Program-made: the position numbers and the translations under genes
Assembly (NCBI GenBank): GCA_034520745.1
Contig: JAXHNF010000012.1
Span: 86,442-150,441 of the forward strand
Source: Alkalibacterium sp034520745
GTDB taxonomy: Bacteria; Bacillota; Bacilli; Lactobacillales; Carnobacteriaceae_A
Length of the DNA: 64,000 bases
Direction: 5' to 3'
Shown: positions 35,501-47,761 of the stretch, one piece after another
Layout: the number at the start of each line of letters is the position of its first letter
Position numbering within the stretch: the first letter of the stretch is position 1
The notes under the pieces: model-generated
Databases searched by the model: none
What the model was told of the DNA's origin: nothing
What the model saw: only the letters and a program-made list of their open reading frames with translations

Positions 35501-37920
35501 TTAATTTGCGACGATATTGACCAGTTTGCCCGGCACGACGATCACTTTACGGACGGTTTTGCCTTCCAGGAGTTCCTGGATCCGCTCGTCTGCCATTGCC
35601 ATGGCTTCCAGGTCTTCTTTGGAAATGGCGCTGGGCACCTGGTTTTTGGAACGGACTTTTCCGTTGATCTGGAAGACCACTGTCACTTCGTCTTTGACCA
35701 GTTTCGCTTCGTCAAACGTCGGCCAGGGTTCATAAGCCAGGCTTTCCTCAGACTGTGTGACTTTCGCCCACAGTTCTTCGCCCAAGTGAGGCGCGACTGG
35801 AGCAAGCAGCTGAATGAATCCTTTGACATAGTCAAGCGGCAGGCCTTCTGCTTTGTAAGCGGCATTCGTGAAGACCATGAGCTGGGAAATGGCCGTGTTG
35901 AACTGGAGCTCTTCATAGTCTTCCGTTACTTTCTTCACCGTCTGATGGTACACGACTTCAAGCGACTTATCGTTGAAAGTTGTGATGCGGTCTCTCAGCT
36001 TGCCGTCTTCATCCATGAACAGGCGCCAGACGCGGTCAAGGAATTTGCGTGCACCTTCAAGGCCGTCTTCACTCCAGGCGATCGCGGCATCCAGAGGACC
36101 CATGAACATTTCATACAGTCTCAGCGTATCCGCACCGTAAGCATCAACAACATCGTCCGGATTGACGACATTGCCTTTGGATTTGGACATCTTCTCGTTG
36201 TTTTCGCCCAGGATCATGCCCTGGTTGAAGAGTTTCTGGAAAGGTTCCTTGGTTGGGACCAGATCCAGATCGTACAGGAACTTGTGCCAGAAGCGCGCGT
36301 AAAGCAGGTGCAGCACGGCATGTTCAGCCCCGCCGATGTACAAGTCGACCGGCAGCCATTTCTTCAGTTTCTCAGGGTCTGCCAGCATGTCTTTATTATG
36401 CGGGTCGATGAAGCGCAGGAAGTACCATGAGCTTCCGGCCCACTGCGGCATCGTGTTGGTGTCACGTTTGCCTTTCATGCCTGTCTCTTCATCCACGACG
36501 TTGACCCAGTCAGTGATGTTGGCCAGCGGTGATTCGCCTGTTCCGGACGGTTTGATTTCCGTTGTTTTAGGCAAGACGACCGGCAAGTTCTTCTTCAGGG
36601 ATCGTGGTGGTCGTGCCGTCTTCCCAGTGAATGACCGGGATCGGTTCGCCCCAGTAACGCTGGCGGGCAAAGAGCCAGTCTCTCAGACGATAGGTCGTTT
36701 TCTTTTCACCGATATTTTTTTCTTCAAGGTAGTCGATTATCTTGTCTATAGCTTCTTCAAGGCCGAGCCCGTTCAAAAAGTCCGAATTGATGTGCTTGCC
36801 GTCACCGACAAACGCTTCTTCTTCAACATTTCCACCTTCAAGAACCGCGCGGATCTCCAGGTCATACTTGCGGGCGAAGTCATAGTCGCGTTCGTCATGC
36901 GCCGGAACAGCCATGATCGCGCCTGTTCCATAAGAAGCCAGCACGTAATCGGCGATCCAGATCGGCATGTCTTCCCCGGTGACCGGATTCACGGCGTAAG
37001 CTCCCGTGAAGACGCCTGTCTTGTTTTTGTTCAGATCGGTCCGTTCCAGATCCGACTTCATGTCTGCTTCCTTGCGGTAAGCGTCCACGGCCTCTTTCTG
37101 ATCCGGGGAAGTGATCTTGTCGACCAGATCCGACTCGGGTGCCAGCACAGCGTACGTGGCTCCGAACAGGGTGTCCGGCCTTGTCGTAAAGACAGTGAAG
37201 GACTCCTCTGTCTCTTTGACGTCGAACGTGATCTCGGCGCCTTCTGACTTGCCGATCCAGTTGCGCTGCATGTCCTTGATGTGTTCCGGCCAGTCGACGT
37301 CTTCCAAGTCTTCCAGCAGACGGTCGGCATAGGCGGTGATTTTTAGCATCCACTGTTTCATCGGCTTGCGGTAAACGGGATGTCCGCCGCGCTCTGATTT
37401 GCCGTCGATGACTTCTTCGTTCGCCAGAACGGTTCCAAGAGCCGGGCACCAGTTGACCGGCACTTCAGCCTGATAAGCCAGACCATTTTCCATCAGCTTA
37501 ATGAAGATCCACTGCGTCCATTTATAATACTCGGGATCAGTGGTGTTGATTTCTCTTTCCCAGTCGTAACTGAAGCCGAGTGAGTTGATCTGACGCTTGA
37601 AAGTCTGGATATTCTTTTCGGTAAATTCGGCCGGGTCGTTCCCTGTGTCCAGAGCGTACTGTTCTGCCGGCAGTCCAAAGGCGTCCCAGCCCATCGGATG
37701 CAGGACGTTATACCCCTGCGAGCGTTTGACGCGTGAAATGATATCCGTTGCGGTGTAGCCTTCCGGAGTGCCCGACGTGCAGGCCCTGACCCGACGGATA
37801 CGGGAACATGTCCAGGGCATAAAAGTAATCCTTGTCGTCGTCTTCCGTTGCTTTGAATGTTTTGTTCGCCTGCCAGAAATCCTGCCATTTCTTTTCGATG
37901 TCATGATGATCAAAAGTCAT
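35501..37920 (-). CDS. leuS: leucyl-tRNA synthetase (frameshifted)
   Basis: The product of about 806 residues charges tRNA-Leu. It starts MTFDHHDIEKKWQDFW at ATG 37920, behind GGAGAGAAACAC. Class I signatures are FPYPSGQGLHVGH (HIGH motif) and KMSKSKGNVVNPDD (KMSKS loop). The CP1 editing domain is present (FTTRPDTLFGATYAVLAPE and GTGAIMAVPAHDERD), as is the C-terminal anticodon-binding part. Breaks lie near 37760 and 36590. As an essential gene it cannot really be broken, so these indels argue for sequence errors. Expression is controlled by the T-box upstream. Confidence 0.96.
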
Positions 37921-38004
37921 GTGTTTCTCTCCTTTTTTGTCTGGTTCGTCTGGTGATGCGTTCTGACCGGTCAGTTCCTGTTCACTGTAAAACTGACCAA
38001 TAAA

Positions 38005-38258
38005 AAAAGCCTACAGCCAGCATCATTCTGCTGTCCATAGGGCGTTAGTCGCGGTACCACCTATATTCGCCGCCCGTTACTTAAAGAATACCGGGCAACC
38101 TCTTTCCTTAACGCGGAAATACGTCTTCAGGTCTGTTTCTTCCTGAAGCGGCATGATCTGCAGGCGAGTTCAGCTGTCGTCCTGTGTATTTTCACCACCC
38201 ATACACTCTCTAAATCGGACCGAGTCGCTTACTGCTCCTACAATGCTTTTAAATCTTG
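38005..38258 (-). promoter_or_regulatory. T-box leader of leuS (leucine specifier)
   Basis: The minus strand contains the T-box core AGGTGGTACCGCG (38062-38050), which pairs with the tRNA acceptor end. Further upstream GAACTC (38171-38166) is placed like a specifier loop with codon CTC for leucine, and an AGTAAGCGA-like motif sits near the 5' end. After the core, GCC...GGC arms around GCAGAATGATGCTGG followed by TTTTTTT form the terminator that uncharged tRNA-Leu prevents. Confidence 0.92.
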
Positions 38259-38263
38259 ACCTA

Positions 38264-38292
38264 ATCATACCAAAGCTTGAAGCCGTCCGCAA
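38264..38292 (-). promoter_or_regulatory. promoter of the leuS T-box transcript
   Basis: On the minus strand TTGCGG (38292-38287) and TATGAT (38269-38264) are separated by 17 bases, just upstream of the T-box leader. Confidence 0.75.
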
Positions 38293-38299
38293 CCGTTTT

Positions 38300-38830
38300 T
38301 TCACTGTCACATCACTCTTATACGCAGAAGGCGACGGTCGCTCTGATTTTGCTGACATAAGGTAAACTCACTGACTCGCTCTTATTGAGTTTACTCTATC
38401 CCCTCACTGTTCTATCAACTCGGCTGGCTGAACGGTGCCCGGTGTTGCTTATCGGTCACCAGTAATGCAGACCGGACTGAAGCTGTTTGCGGCGAGTTAC
38501 AACTAAGAGGAGCCTGTAGGCATAACTCCGTCAGTTTTGCTCGCCGGGTAAGCATTATAGACGGTCTATAGTGCAAACTCACAGCTTTTTTTGCCTGGGG
38601 TAACGACTTAAGCCCCCGTTTAATGCAGACTCAGTCTATACGATCCATCCAGTATGAACTACATTTTTTAATTCCATCCGCTCGAAACGCTCAGCCAACG
38701 GAGTATTAACTACATACAGCTTTTATTGGTGATTTTTGTTTTCAACAGCTGGAAATACTTATTCCTTAAAGCTAATAGGGCTTTTTTCACATTTTAACTG
38801 ACCCGCTGATACAACTGTCCAAAACCCATA
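38300..38830. other. 530-base intergenic region with inverted repeats, no gene seen
   Basis: No convincing open frame with a binding site lies on either strand. Visible dyads are GTAAACTCA/TGAGTTTAC (about 38363-38395), CGGCGAG/CTCGCCG (about 38491-38546, enclosing GGAG/CTCC) and TATAGACGGTCTATA (38556-38570). They do not follow the 52-base step of the arrays. I cannot match it to a known RNA. Confidence 0.45.
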
Positions 38831-38832
38831 AG

Positions 38833-38864
38833 AAAAACCAGCCGACATGGTGCACGGCTGGTTC
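38833..38864 (-). terminator. terminator of the LysM autolysin gene
   Basis: On the minus strand GAACCAGCCG and CGGCTGGTT pair and are followed by TTTTC. Confidence 0.85.
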
Positions 38865-38866
38865 CT

Positions 38867-41800
38867 TTAAATCATTATTATACTGATCAAGCGCTGATCG
38901 ACAAAGATCAGATCGCTTTTCAGGCTGTTCAGTTCTTTAAGGCGTCTGACCGTCGTATCCTGCTCTCTCGCTATTTTATAGAGCGAATCACCGGGTCTGA
39001 CGGTGTAAGCAACCGTACTTTTATTCTGAGTCGTCTGTTTTGTTTCCGTTTCACCCACAGTCAGTGTCTGGTTCACAAAGATAATGTCGCTCGTCAGTTT
39101 GTTCCAGTTTTTCAGCTGACTGACCGTGACGTTATAGTTTTTTGCGATGCGTGACAGACTGTCGCCGGCTTTCACCTTATAGCTGTTAGTCTTTTCCGCC
39201 TTGGGTACAGAGACGGGGGTTTCGACGGGTTGCTCAGTATTTCCCGGTTTATTACTGACCGCTGCCATAGCGACCGTCAGCTTTTGACCGACATAGATAC
39301 GGTTCGCATCTTTGATGCCGTTCCACTCCTGAAGTTCAGCCAGGGTCACCTTTTGTGCGCGGGCGATCTGACTGAGCGAGTCACCCGGTTTGACCGTGAC
39401 CGTTCGCGGCGTTGTTGGTTTTGTTTCCGGTTTGGTCTCCGGTTTTGGCTTCTCTGGTTTGACGGTCACCTGTTCAGGTTCTGATTTCGTTTCTCCGCTC
39501 TGATCCGCTTTTCTGACCGTCAGTTTCTGACCCACATAGATGGTGTCTCCAGTCAGCTTGTTCGCCGTTTTAAGCTTGGAAACGGTCGTCTCAAAGCGTC
39601 TGGCGATCTGACTCAAGGTGTCACCGGACTTCACTGTATAAGGTGCCTGGTCTTCTTTACCGGACGGCGTGGCTGCTTCTTTTTCAGGGGAAGGCGCTGG
39701 TTTTTCTTCCGGCTTGCTTACTGCTTTTGGGTAAGGACAAGACGCTGACCTACGTAGATCGTATCTGAAGTCAGCTTGTTCGCTGCTTTCAGTGCCTTGA
39801 CTGTGGTATCAAACCGGACGGCCAGCCTGGACAAGGAATCGCCTCGGAAGACGATCACTGAGTCACTGTGCTCAGCAGCATCGTTTCGGTCCGCATTTTC
39901 CTCAGGTTTTTCTTTTTCTTTTTCTTTTTCCTTTTCTTTATTCACTTCGGTTGCATCGACTGAAGCCGTTTCTGAGACCTTCAGTTTCTGACCGACATAG
40001 ATCGTGTCGCCCAGAAGTCTGTTCATGTCCTTCAGCTGAGCGACCGTCGTGCTGTAACGTTTGGCGATCTGTGAAAGAGTATCGCCGCGTACCACAGTGT
40101 AACGGTTGTCAGTCTTCTCATCCTTAATCTTCCGGCCCGTTCTCTTTTTCAGATTCTTCCTTGTCAGGAGGTATCAGACACATTTTCCTGTTTGTCCTCT
40201 TTTTCTTCGGGTCCATCGGCCTGTTCACTGCTGTCTGAACGATCGGTGTTTTTTCAGGCTCCAGATTCGTTTCAATGACCGGGACTAAAATTTCCTGATT
40301 CACGAAAATCAGATCCCCGTTCAGGTCGTTTGCCGCTTTCAAGTCTTTCACCGTCGTATTGAATGCTCTGGCGATTTTGCCTAAGGTGTCCCCGCTGACG
40401 ATTTTGTAGGTCGTTACTTTATCGTAAGGATTCTGAGCAATCGATTCCGGTGTTTCTGGAGCCACTGGTCTGACGGTTTCTTCAGCATCTTTTTTCGTTT
40501 CGACGATGTCGTAGCGGGTCAGATCGAACTGGTTGATGATCCGGTTCAGCTTGGATGCATATGTAGGATCTGTGGCATACCGTCCCTGCAGCCACGAGGT
40601 CGCATCACGAAAACTTGAAGTGTTTTCTGCCCAGGTCCCGGAGTAAAAGGCCGAATTGCTCCTCAATCCTCTGCGCAGAAGATTCGCATTGTCTTTGAGT
40701 GATTCTTCATACGACGGGTATTTTTTGAAATTATCCCGTGATAGTTTATCCAGCCTGTGCTCGCATAGTATTCCTGCGTGCGCTTCGCCACAGATTGCCC
40801 ATTGTAAGACCCTTTGATACCGAACAGGTTATGGTTCGGCGGTGCAGACAGACTGCTTTTGCCGTAGCCTGATTCAAGACTCGCCTGAGCGATCATCACA
40901 GAGGCATACAGGTTATTCTCACTGGCAACTTTTTGAGCGTAACCTGAAATGTTTTCGATAAATTCACTTGAACTGCTCACTTTGTTCAGATCCTTCGGCT
41001 GTGTAGGTTGAGTGCCCTTTGCTTCTTCCCGTCCAGCTTCATTGATCGCGAGGACCTGCCCGACAGTCAGACGGTTTACATTGGCGATTTGATTCAATGA
41101 GGCAAGGGTACTTACCGTCGTGCCGTAGCGCTGCGCGATCTTCCCGAGTGTGTCTCCGGACTTCACCACATACACCAGTGGTTCCTCAAGGCCGGCCGTC
41201 TTTATCGTCCGGGCTGCCGGCATCCACCTTGGCTTCTGCTTTGACCTCAGCTATTTCTTCTTTTTCCTTCATCTCTGATTTCTGTTTTTGCAACTTTTTC
41301 AGTATCGTTCACTGGCCTGCATCGGCATCAGCTGACATGAGCCAACTGATCGGCTTCTTTGTGTTCTTCTGTCTGTTCACCATTCACTATTTCTTCATCC
41401 GATACGTTCGTCTCCATTTTTTCAGAAGAAAGCTTTTCTTCGACTTCGCATTTCTTCTGAGTCCGCTCTTTGACAGCGTCTTCTTTAATATTCTCTTCTG
41501 CCTCTAAATTTTTATTCGGCTCGACATTCAGCTTCTGTTCCAGCAAAGCGTTGAATATGGTGTCCAGCTGATCGTAGGATAACGGATGATTATGTAATTG
41601 ATCCAAAACATCCTGGCCGCCAGCCAGTTCGATCATTTTGATCAGCTGTATTTTTATGAATTCCAGTTCTTCCTTCTGTTCATCTGTCAGGTCAATACTC
41701 TGATCGAGTGCATCCTCTTCTTCACTCTCAGAGCTGTGATTTCTGTCGATCTCCTGATAGTGATCATATAGTTCCTTCAGTTCCTTCTGGTCCAGATCCA

Positions 41801-41941
41801 ATTCTTCCGCATTCACCGCTTGCATTGGCACCACCGACAGCAACGAGTCCGGCCAGTATGCCAGTAGTCAAAACGAGTGACCGTGTACCGGTCTTAAGCT
41901 TGTTTTTTGAAGTCAAAGGGCACGTACTGTCTTTTAGTCAT
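38867..41941 (-). CDS. secreted N-acetylglucosaminidase with eight LysM repeats (frameshifted)
   Basis: Joined frames give about 1020 residues. The start is ATG 41941 (MTKRQYVPFDFKKQ), then a signal peptide (LVLTTGILAGLVAVGG). An acidic helical region of about 200 residues follows, then one LysM (YVVKSGDTLGKIAQRYG), then a glucosaminidase domain (GH73) with SVMIAQASLESGYGKSSLS, where Glu is the likely catalytic acid. Seven further LysM repeats at the C-terminus share the (S/P/R)GD(T/S)L core and are separated by Lys/Glu/Pro linkers. LysM binds peptidoglycan, so this is an autolysin for cell separation. Breaks lie near 41900, 41850, 41300, 41235, 40725, 40150 and 39680. Confidence 0.9.
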
Positions 41942-42171
41942 CAAATAAATTGCTCCTTTCAGATATGAAACCGTTTATATTTATACATTATAACGTTCTT
42001 TTATAAAAAGCGGAACGGGTAAATCGATTCAAAGATGCGTTTGTAACCTTATTGTAATATAATTCGTGCTATACTTTTGCTAACATGATCAATCGGTACA
42101 AGATACATATGATCTGGCGTTACTGAATAAGCATACAGAAATGCTTTAAATAAATTAAAGGAGGTAAAATC

Positions 42172-42736
42172 ATGCTGCAATCCGCTCTTTCGTTTTCACA
42201 ATCCCTGATCAGAAAAACCGTACACATCGGTGACACGGTCATTGACGCCACTGTCGGCAATGGCCACGACACGCTGGTACTGGCGCATTGTGTCGGGGAC
42301 AATGGTCATGTCATCGGTTTTGATATACAGGAAACAGCCATAGAAGCGACTCGAAAAAAACTGACGGAAGCCAAACTTTGTGACCGCGTTCAGTCTTTAT
42401 CATAAAGGACATGAAGAACTCTTTGAAGTCCTTTCACCTACGCAGGAAGTGTCGGTGGTGGTCTATAATTTAGGCTATTTACCGAAGGGGGACAAGTCGA
42501 TCATCACCCTTCCGGAAACCACGACAGAAAGTATCGAACAGGCTTTGAAGCACTTAAAGAAAAACGGACTGGTGCTTTTGATGGTCTACTATGGTCATGA
42601 AGGGGGAGAAGAAGAAAAAAATGCTGTAATAAATTACACACAGCAGCTTCCCCAGGAGACTTATAACGTTTTGAGCTATCAGTTTATCAACCAGAAAAAT
42701 TCTCCGCCCTTTCTCATTGTTATCGAAAAACGGTGA
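42172..42736 (+). CDS. class I SAM methyltransferase, YtqB/MnmM family (frameshifted)
   Basis: The product of about 188 residues has a Rossmann methyltransferase fold with VIDATVGNGHDTLVLA (SAM motif I) and VIGFDIQETAIEATRKKL (motif II). A later YNLGYLPKGDKSIITLPETT is the signature of the putative rRNA methylase family PF06962. The B. subtilis member YtqB has been described as MnmM, which finishes mnm5s2U in tRNA anticodons; that role is carried over by family. The start is ATG 42172 after AAGGAGG. One break lies near 42398. The ATP-grasp gene follows about 100 bases downstream on the same strand. Confidence 0.87.
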
Positions 42737-42832
42737 CTTATAATGTTTGTGAGAACGTTTTTAATAGTGTAAAATAGTAAGGTAAACTATACTGGATGAT
42801 AAAGCGTTAAAATCCTTTAAAAGGAGATCTAT

Positions 42833-43899
42833 ATGAAAAAGTTGACAGTGTTAGTCACCTCGATCGGCACCCCTATTGCTCATGGTGTCTTAAAGGGACT
42901 TAAAAAAATAGAAGATATCAGAATAATCGGAATAGAATCCCGTACCCTGACTGCAGGGAATGTGTTCTGTGACCGTGTCTACCGCCTGCCAAGGTTCACA
43001 GAAGATAAAGAAGATTATTTCAGGCAGCTGAATGACGTCATTGACAAAGAACAGGTGCAGGCCGTTTTCACCAGTCACCCTTATGAGATGGATTTGTATC
43101 AGGATTACAGACAGAACCTGTCCGTTCCTGTTGCCTTGCCCCAAGAGCCCTCACTTTGAGCGCTTGACTGACAAGGAAGCAACCTATAAATGGCTTGAAG
43201 AAATGGGATTGTCTGACTATCTGCCTGCTTATTATGCCTTTGACACGCAGGATGAGCTGAGAGAACTTGCTGACAATAAGTTCCAGCAGGAAGATGAACT
43301 GGTGGTTAAAGATGCTTCGGGCCATGGCTCAACTGGTTTTGCACTTTTGACGCATCACGAAAAATTCATCGAAGCCATTGAAAAACAGCAGTCGCGTGTC
43401 TTTGCGCTGGACGATTATCTGAAAACAGATAATACTGAACGACGAATGGTGATGAAGAATCTCGATCAGCCTGAATTCAGTGTGGATCTGTATGTTCATA
43501 ATTGCAAAAACCGTCATCAGCGTTCCCCGCAGCGGACTGGGTGTATCCAACGGTCTGGTCCTGGACGGGATGGTCATCGAACACACCGGTCTCATAGCCA
43601 TGTCATCGGAAATTGCGGAAGCGCTCATTGAAGAAGGCTTCATCAACCTGCAGTTCATGAAAGAAGACGGAACGTTCAAACTCACAGACATCAACCCGCG
43701 CTTTTGCGGCAGCCAGGTCATGTCCCTTGGCGCCGGTGTGAATTTCCCGGAACTGTTCCTGACTTACCACTTGACTGATGAGAGACCGATCCCTAAGCCC
43801 AAGTGGAACACGCGCATGATCCGCTACAGAGAAAGTGTCTTCTACCATGACTATAATCCGCAAAATGAACCTGAAGTCTGGGACAACAAAACTGACTGA
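42833..43899 (+). CDS. ATP-grasp domain protein, CarB-like (frameshifted)
   Basis: The product of about 355 residues starts MKKLTVLVTSIGTPIAHGVLKGL at ATG 42833, behind AAAGGAG. It has a pre-ATP-grasp Rossmann part (residues 1-100), then the ATP-grasp part with DELVVKDASGHGSTGF (ATP loop and Lys), EFSVDLYVHN and FKLTDINPRFCGSQVMSLGAG, in which Asp, Asn and Arg bind the metal and phosphate. Such lone enzymes join a carboxylate to an amine or thiol with ATP. The product cannot be predicted. Breaks lie near 43150 and 43505. A perfect terminator follows. Confidence 0.83.
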
Positions 43900-43903
43900 A
43901 CAT

Positions 43904-43943
43904 AAAAAAGGTCATTCGATAATCAAATCGAATGACCTTTTTT
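43904..43943. terminator. bidirectional terminator between the ATP-grasp and nucleoside permease genes
   Basis: AAAAAAGGTCATTCGAT and ATCGAATGACCTTTTTT are perfect complements around a 6-base loop; it serves the convergent genes on both sides. Confidence 0.93.
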
Positions 43944-43949
43944 ATATGA

Positions 43950-44907
43950 TTATTTTGATTTAATAAATGTCTTACCGATCGCTTTAGGTGCGACAGATTT
44001 TCCGACAACACCGACTAAGATAACGATCGTCAAGAGATACGGCAGTACCTGAAGCCAAATACCTGGTACATCCTGAATAATCGGGATATAGTTCCCGATA
44101 CGCGCCAGACTTTGAGCAAATCCAAAGAAGATGGCTGCTCCCATGGCGCCCAGCGGGTTCCATTTACCGAAGATCATTGCAGCCAGTGAGATAAATCCTT
44201 GACCTGCAATGGTCAGAATACCAAATTCATTACTGATTGCCTGAGCCTGAATCGCACCACCGATTCCGCCTAATAATCCGGAAATCAGTACGCCGGCATA
44301 TTTCATAAAATACACATTGATCCCTAACGTTTCTGCGGCATGTGGGTGTTCACCTACTGAACGCAGGCGCAGGCCAAAACGTGTTTTGAACATGACCACC
44401 CAGGCAATGATTGCTACCAGAATACCCAAGTAGGCCGGACCAGAGGTGTTACGGAAAAAGATTTGTCCGATGACCGGAATTCTGTGCAGCAGAAAGATGT
44501 TTGAACTCCCGAACGACTCTGCTAACGGACCTGTTTGAGCAGCACCGTAAATGGCACGTGTCAGGAACACTGCAAGAGCCGGAGCAGCAAGGTTGATAAC
44601 GGTACCCGATATGATATGATCGGCACGGAAATGTACTGTCGCTACGGCGTGAATAAGTGAAAACAGGATTCCGATCAGACCACCTGCAACCAGGCCCAGC
44701 CATGGTGTCATGTTCCCAAATGTACTGTAAAACGTCAAATTGAAGATAGCTGATGCGAAAGCCCCCATGACCATGATACCTTCCAGACCGATATTAACGA
44801 CCCCACTACGCTCAGAGAATGCCCCGCCTATAGCAGTAAAGATCAGTGGAGCGGCATAGACTCATGGAACTGGAAACGATCAATTGTAATAAAGAAACGA
44901 TATTCAT
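43950..44907 (-). CDS. nupC: nucleoside ABC transporter permease, NupC type (one frameshift)
   Basis: The membrane protein of about 318 residues has 8-9 helices of the BPD_transp_2 type. It contains FSERSGVVNIGLEGIMVMGAF, HAVATVHFRADHIISGTVINL and VGEHPHAAETLGI, all typical of the guanosine/purine nucleoside importers (YufQ, NupC/NupQ). The start is ATG 44907 after GGAGGAGAATAGGC. A frame break near 44860 separates the first 15 residues from the rest. It is the last gene of the bmpA / ATPase / permease 1 / permease 2 group. Confidence 0.88.
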
Positions 44908-44909
44908 GC

Positions 44910-46015
44910 CTATTCTCCTCCTTTTTCTGCAGTTTTATTGCTTTCTATTTTGTCCAGAGCAAGACGAATGATATAGTTCGCTCCGACAAAGAATATAATA
45001 GCTGCGATAACGATATCTGCCATCTCATCAGGTACGCCTGCACGGTTAGGCATAAAGCCGGCACCGACATCCAGGACACCAAATAAGTCGAGGAGAAAGA
45101 AAATACCCAATAGGATTACCTAAACCAAGCAAGGCAACGGCTATTCCGTTGAAACCTAAACTCGGCAGACCACTTCGAGTAAAGATATTCCCAAATGTAC
45201 CCAATCCATGGATCGCTCCGCCAAAACCAGCTAAACCGCCACTGATCAGCATGGATAAAATGATGTTGCGTTTGGCACTCATTACCCGGCATACGTTGAA
45301 CATCCGGGTTCAATCCAACAGCTCTTACTTCGAATCCAGCAGTCGTTTGTGTCATAAATACCCAGTATAAAATAACGACAATGATAGCAAAGAAGATACC
45401 CATGTTTATCCTGGAATCCCTGCGTCAGCTGCGTCAGCCAACCCACGCTGAGATCTGCATTATCACCGACACGGTCAGTTGTATTCCCTGTAGTCAGCAC
45501 ACTGCGAATAATGTAGTTCGTCGATTGAAGCGCAGTATAGTTCAGCATGATCGTTACAATAACTTCACTTGTACCGAAGTATGCACGCAATGCACCAGCA
45601 ATCCCGGCCCATACAGCACCGGCAACAATAGCTGCCCCGATACTTAATGTAAGCATCAAGATCCTCGGCAGATCGAGAAACTTAACCCGACCCATATCGC
45701 AGCTACCCAGCCGGCCAACAGTTGTCCGGCAACTCCGATATTAAAGAATCCCGCTTTGAAGGCAATCGCAAATCCTAGTCCGGTAAAGGTCAGGACTGTC
45801 GCTTGTCTCAACGCTTCTCCCATAAAGTATGGACTATTGAATACGCCCATCAGCATGGCTTCATAAGCTGCTAGGGGATTATACCCGAAGAACAGCATAA
45901 GCACTGCTCCAAGTAAAAACCCTAACAGAATAGATAAGACAGGGATCAATAGAGCATTCAGTCTATTTTGATTGGTTGTCAGCAACAGTTTCACTCTCCT
46001 TTTCAGCTTGTTCAC
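44910..46015 (-). CDS. nupB: nucleoside ABC transporter permease, NupB type (frameshifted)
   Basis: The integral membrane protein of about 366 residues is the partner of the permease downstream. Visible parts are LGFLLGAVLMLFFGYNPLAAYEAML, GLGFAIAFKAGFFNIGVAGQLLAG, YFGTSEVIVTIMLNY and FEVRAVGLNPD, together with the conserved sensor-like loop GLPSLGFNGIAVALLG. Breaks lie near 45685, 45410, 45295 and 45113. The start at 46015 overlaps the end of the ATPase gene by about 50 bases, indicating coupled translation. Together the permeases form the membrane channel for nucleoside uptake. Confidence 0.87.
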
Positions 46016-47600
46016 TGTTTCCAGCTAATCCGGCTGTTCCTTGTTTTATATCTTTTCCGGCCAGCTCTTGTTTCGCTTTCTCCAGCGGCACACCGGCCAT
46101 CAGAAGCCCCAGTTCGTTCTCTGATGTTTCATCTGCGTTGACTATGGCATTTATTTTCCCGTCGTACATGACGGCGATGCGGTCAGATACATTCATAACT
46201 TCGTCTAACTCATAACTCATGAGCAGGACACCTTTTCCATTGTCACGCTGTTCGATCAGACGCTTGTGCGGATATATTCGATCGCACCGACATCGAGACC
46301 ACGTGTCGGCTGGGCTGCTATGAGTAACGCAGGGTCCCTGCTGATTTCACGTGCGATGATCGCTTTCTGCTGATTCCCGCCGGAAAGTGAAGCAGCTGTT
46401 GATTCTTCGCTCTGCGTACGGACATCAAATTCTTCGATCAGTTTTTTTGCATATTCTTTGATTTTTCCATGATTCAAGATTCCATTTTTACTGAATGGTT
46501 TCTGATAATACTGCTGCAGTGTCATGTTTTCTTCCAGTTTCATAGGCAAGACCAGTCCGTGACGGTGTCTGTCCTCGGGATGATGCTCCAGACCTGTTTC
46601 AGTTATTTCACGCGGCTTTTTACCGGTGATATCCTGACCGTCCAGTTTGATCGTACCGGATTCCACTTTCGTCAGACCCGTGATGGCCTGGATCAGTTCC
46701 GACTGACCGTTTCCGTCGACTCCGGCTATCCCTAACACTTCTCCGGCTCTTACTTCCAGATCGATGCCTTTGACAGCTTCAAGGCCGCGTGATTCTTTTA
46801 CGGTCAGATTTTTGATTTCAAGGACGGGGCCTTCTGGCTTACTCGGTTCTTTATCTACTTTAAATGTTACTGAACGGCCGACCATCATGTCTGCCAGTTC
46901 CTGTTGAGATGTTGATTTGACATCGACTGTATCGATACTCTTACCTCGGCGGATTACCGTACAGCGGTCCGCGACTTTTTTGATTTCGTCAAGTTTGTGT
47001 GTAATCAGGATGATCGATTTGCCTTCATCCGTCAGTTTATCCATGATGGTCATCAATTCATCGATTTCCTGAGGAGTCAGTACGCCTGTCGGTTCATCAA
47101 AAATCAGGATGTCCGCACCACGGAACAGCGTCTTTAAGAATCTCTGCACGCTGCTGCATGCCAACACTGATATCTTCGATCCTCGCTGACGGGTCTACTG
47201 TCAGACCATAACGGTCAGATAACTCCTTGACATCTTTTTCAGCTCCGGATTCATCCATGAAACCGTAAGTATGCTTTTCCTTGCCCAGCATGATATTTTC
47301 AGCCACTGTAAATTTATCTACTAACATGAAGTGCTGATGCACCATCCCGATTCCCAGCTGATTTGCTTTCTCAGGTGAATCGATTTTCTCCTTAGTGCCG
47401 TTAACGTAAATTTCGCCTGAAGTCGGTTCTAATAATTCCGACAATATGTTCATTAAAGTTGATTTACCCGCACCGTTCTCGCCTAGAAGCGCGTGGATCT
47501 CACCTTTTCTGACATTCAAGTGGATATTGTCATTGGCTTTGAATTCGCCGAATTTCTTTGTAATGCCTTTCATTTCAATGACTGTCTCTGTTTCTGCCAC
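45963..47600 (-). CDS. nupA: nucleoside ABC transporter ATP-binding protein, NupA type (frameshifted)
   Basis: The protein of about 545 residues has two fused ABC domains. The first has EIHALLGENGAGKSTLMNIL (Walker A) and LIFDEPTGVLTPQEI. The second has VLGIAGVDGNGQSELIQAITGL (a degenerate P-loop, as usual in this family), LSGGNQQKAIIAREI and a Walker B region ALLIAAQPTRGLDVG. It powers uptake of nucleosides through the two permeases. The start is ATG 47600 (MAETETVIEMKG). Breaks lie near 47130 and 46245. The C-terminal tail beyond the ABC domains is acidic. Confidence 0.9.
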
Positions 47601-47693
47601 TACCGGTCCCTCCCTATGGGTTTGCTATATGATAACCTTACACATTATTACTTATTTGTCGTTTTTTTGCAAGGGCTTTAATTGAATTATTAG

Positions 47694-47724
47694 AAAAAGC
47701 GCCAGCTTTTAGACCGGCGCTTAT
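47694..47724 (-). terminator. terminator between bmpA and nupA
   Basis: On the minus strand AGCGCCGG and CTGGCGCT pair and are followed by TTTTTC. It probably reduces read-through, so that the binding lipoprotein is made in excess over the transporter. Confidence 0.78.
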
Positions 47725-47761
47725 CTATTAACTTTCGATCGTTCTTTTCAGTTATAAAAGA

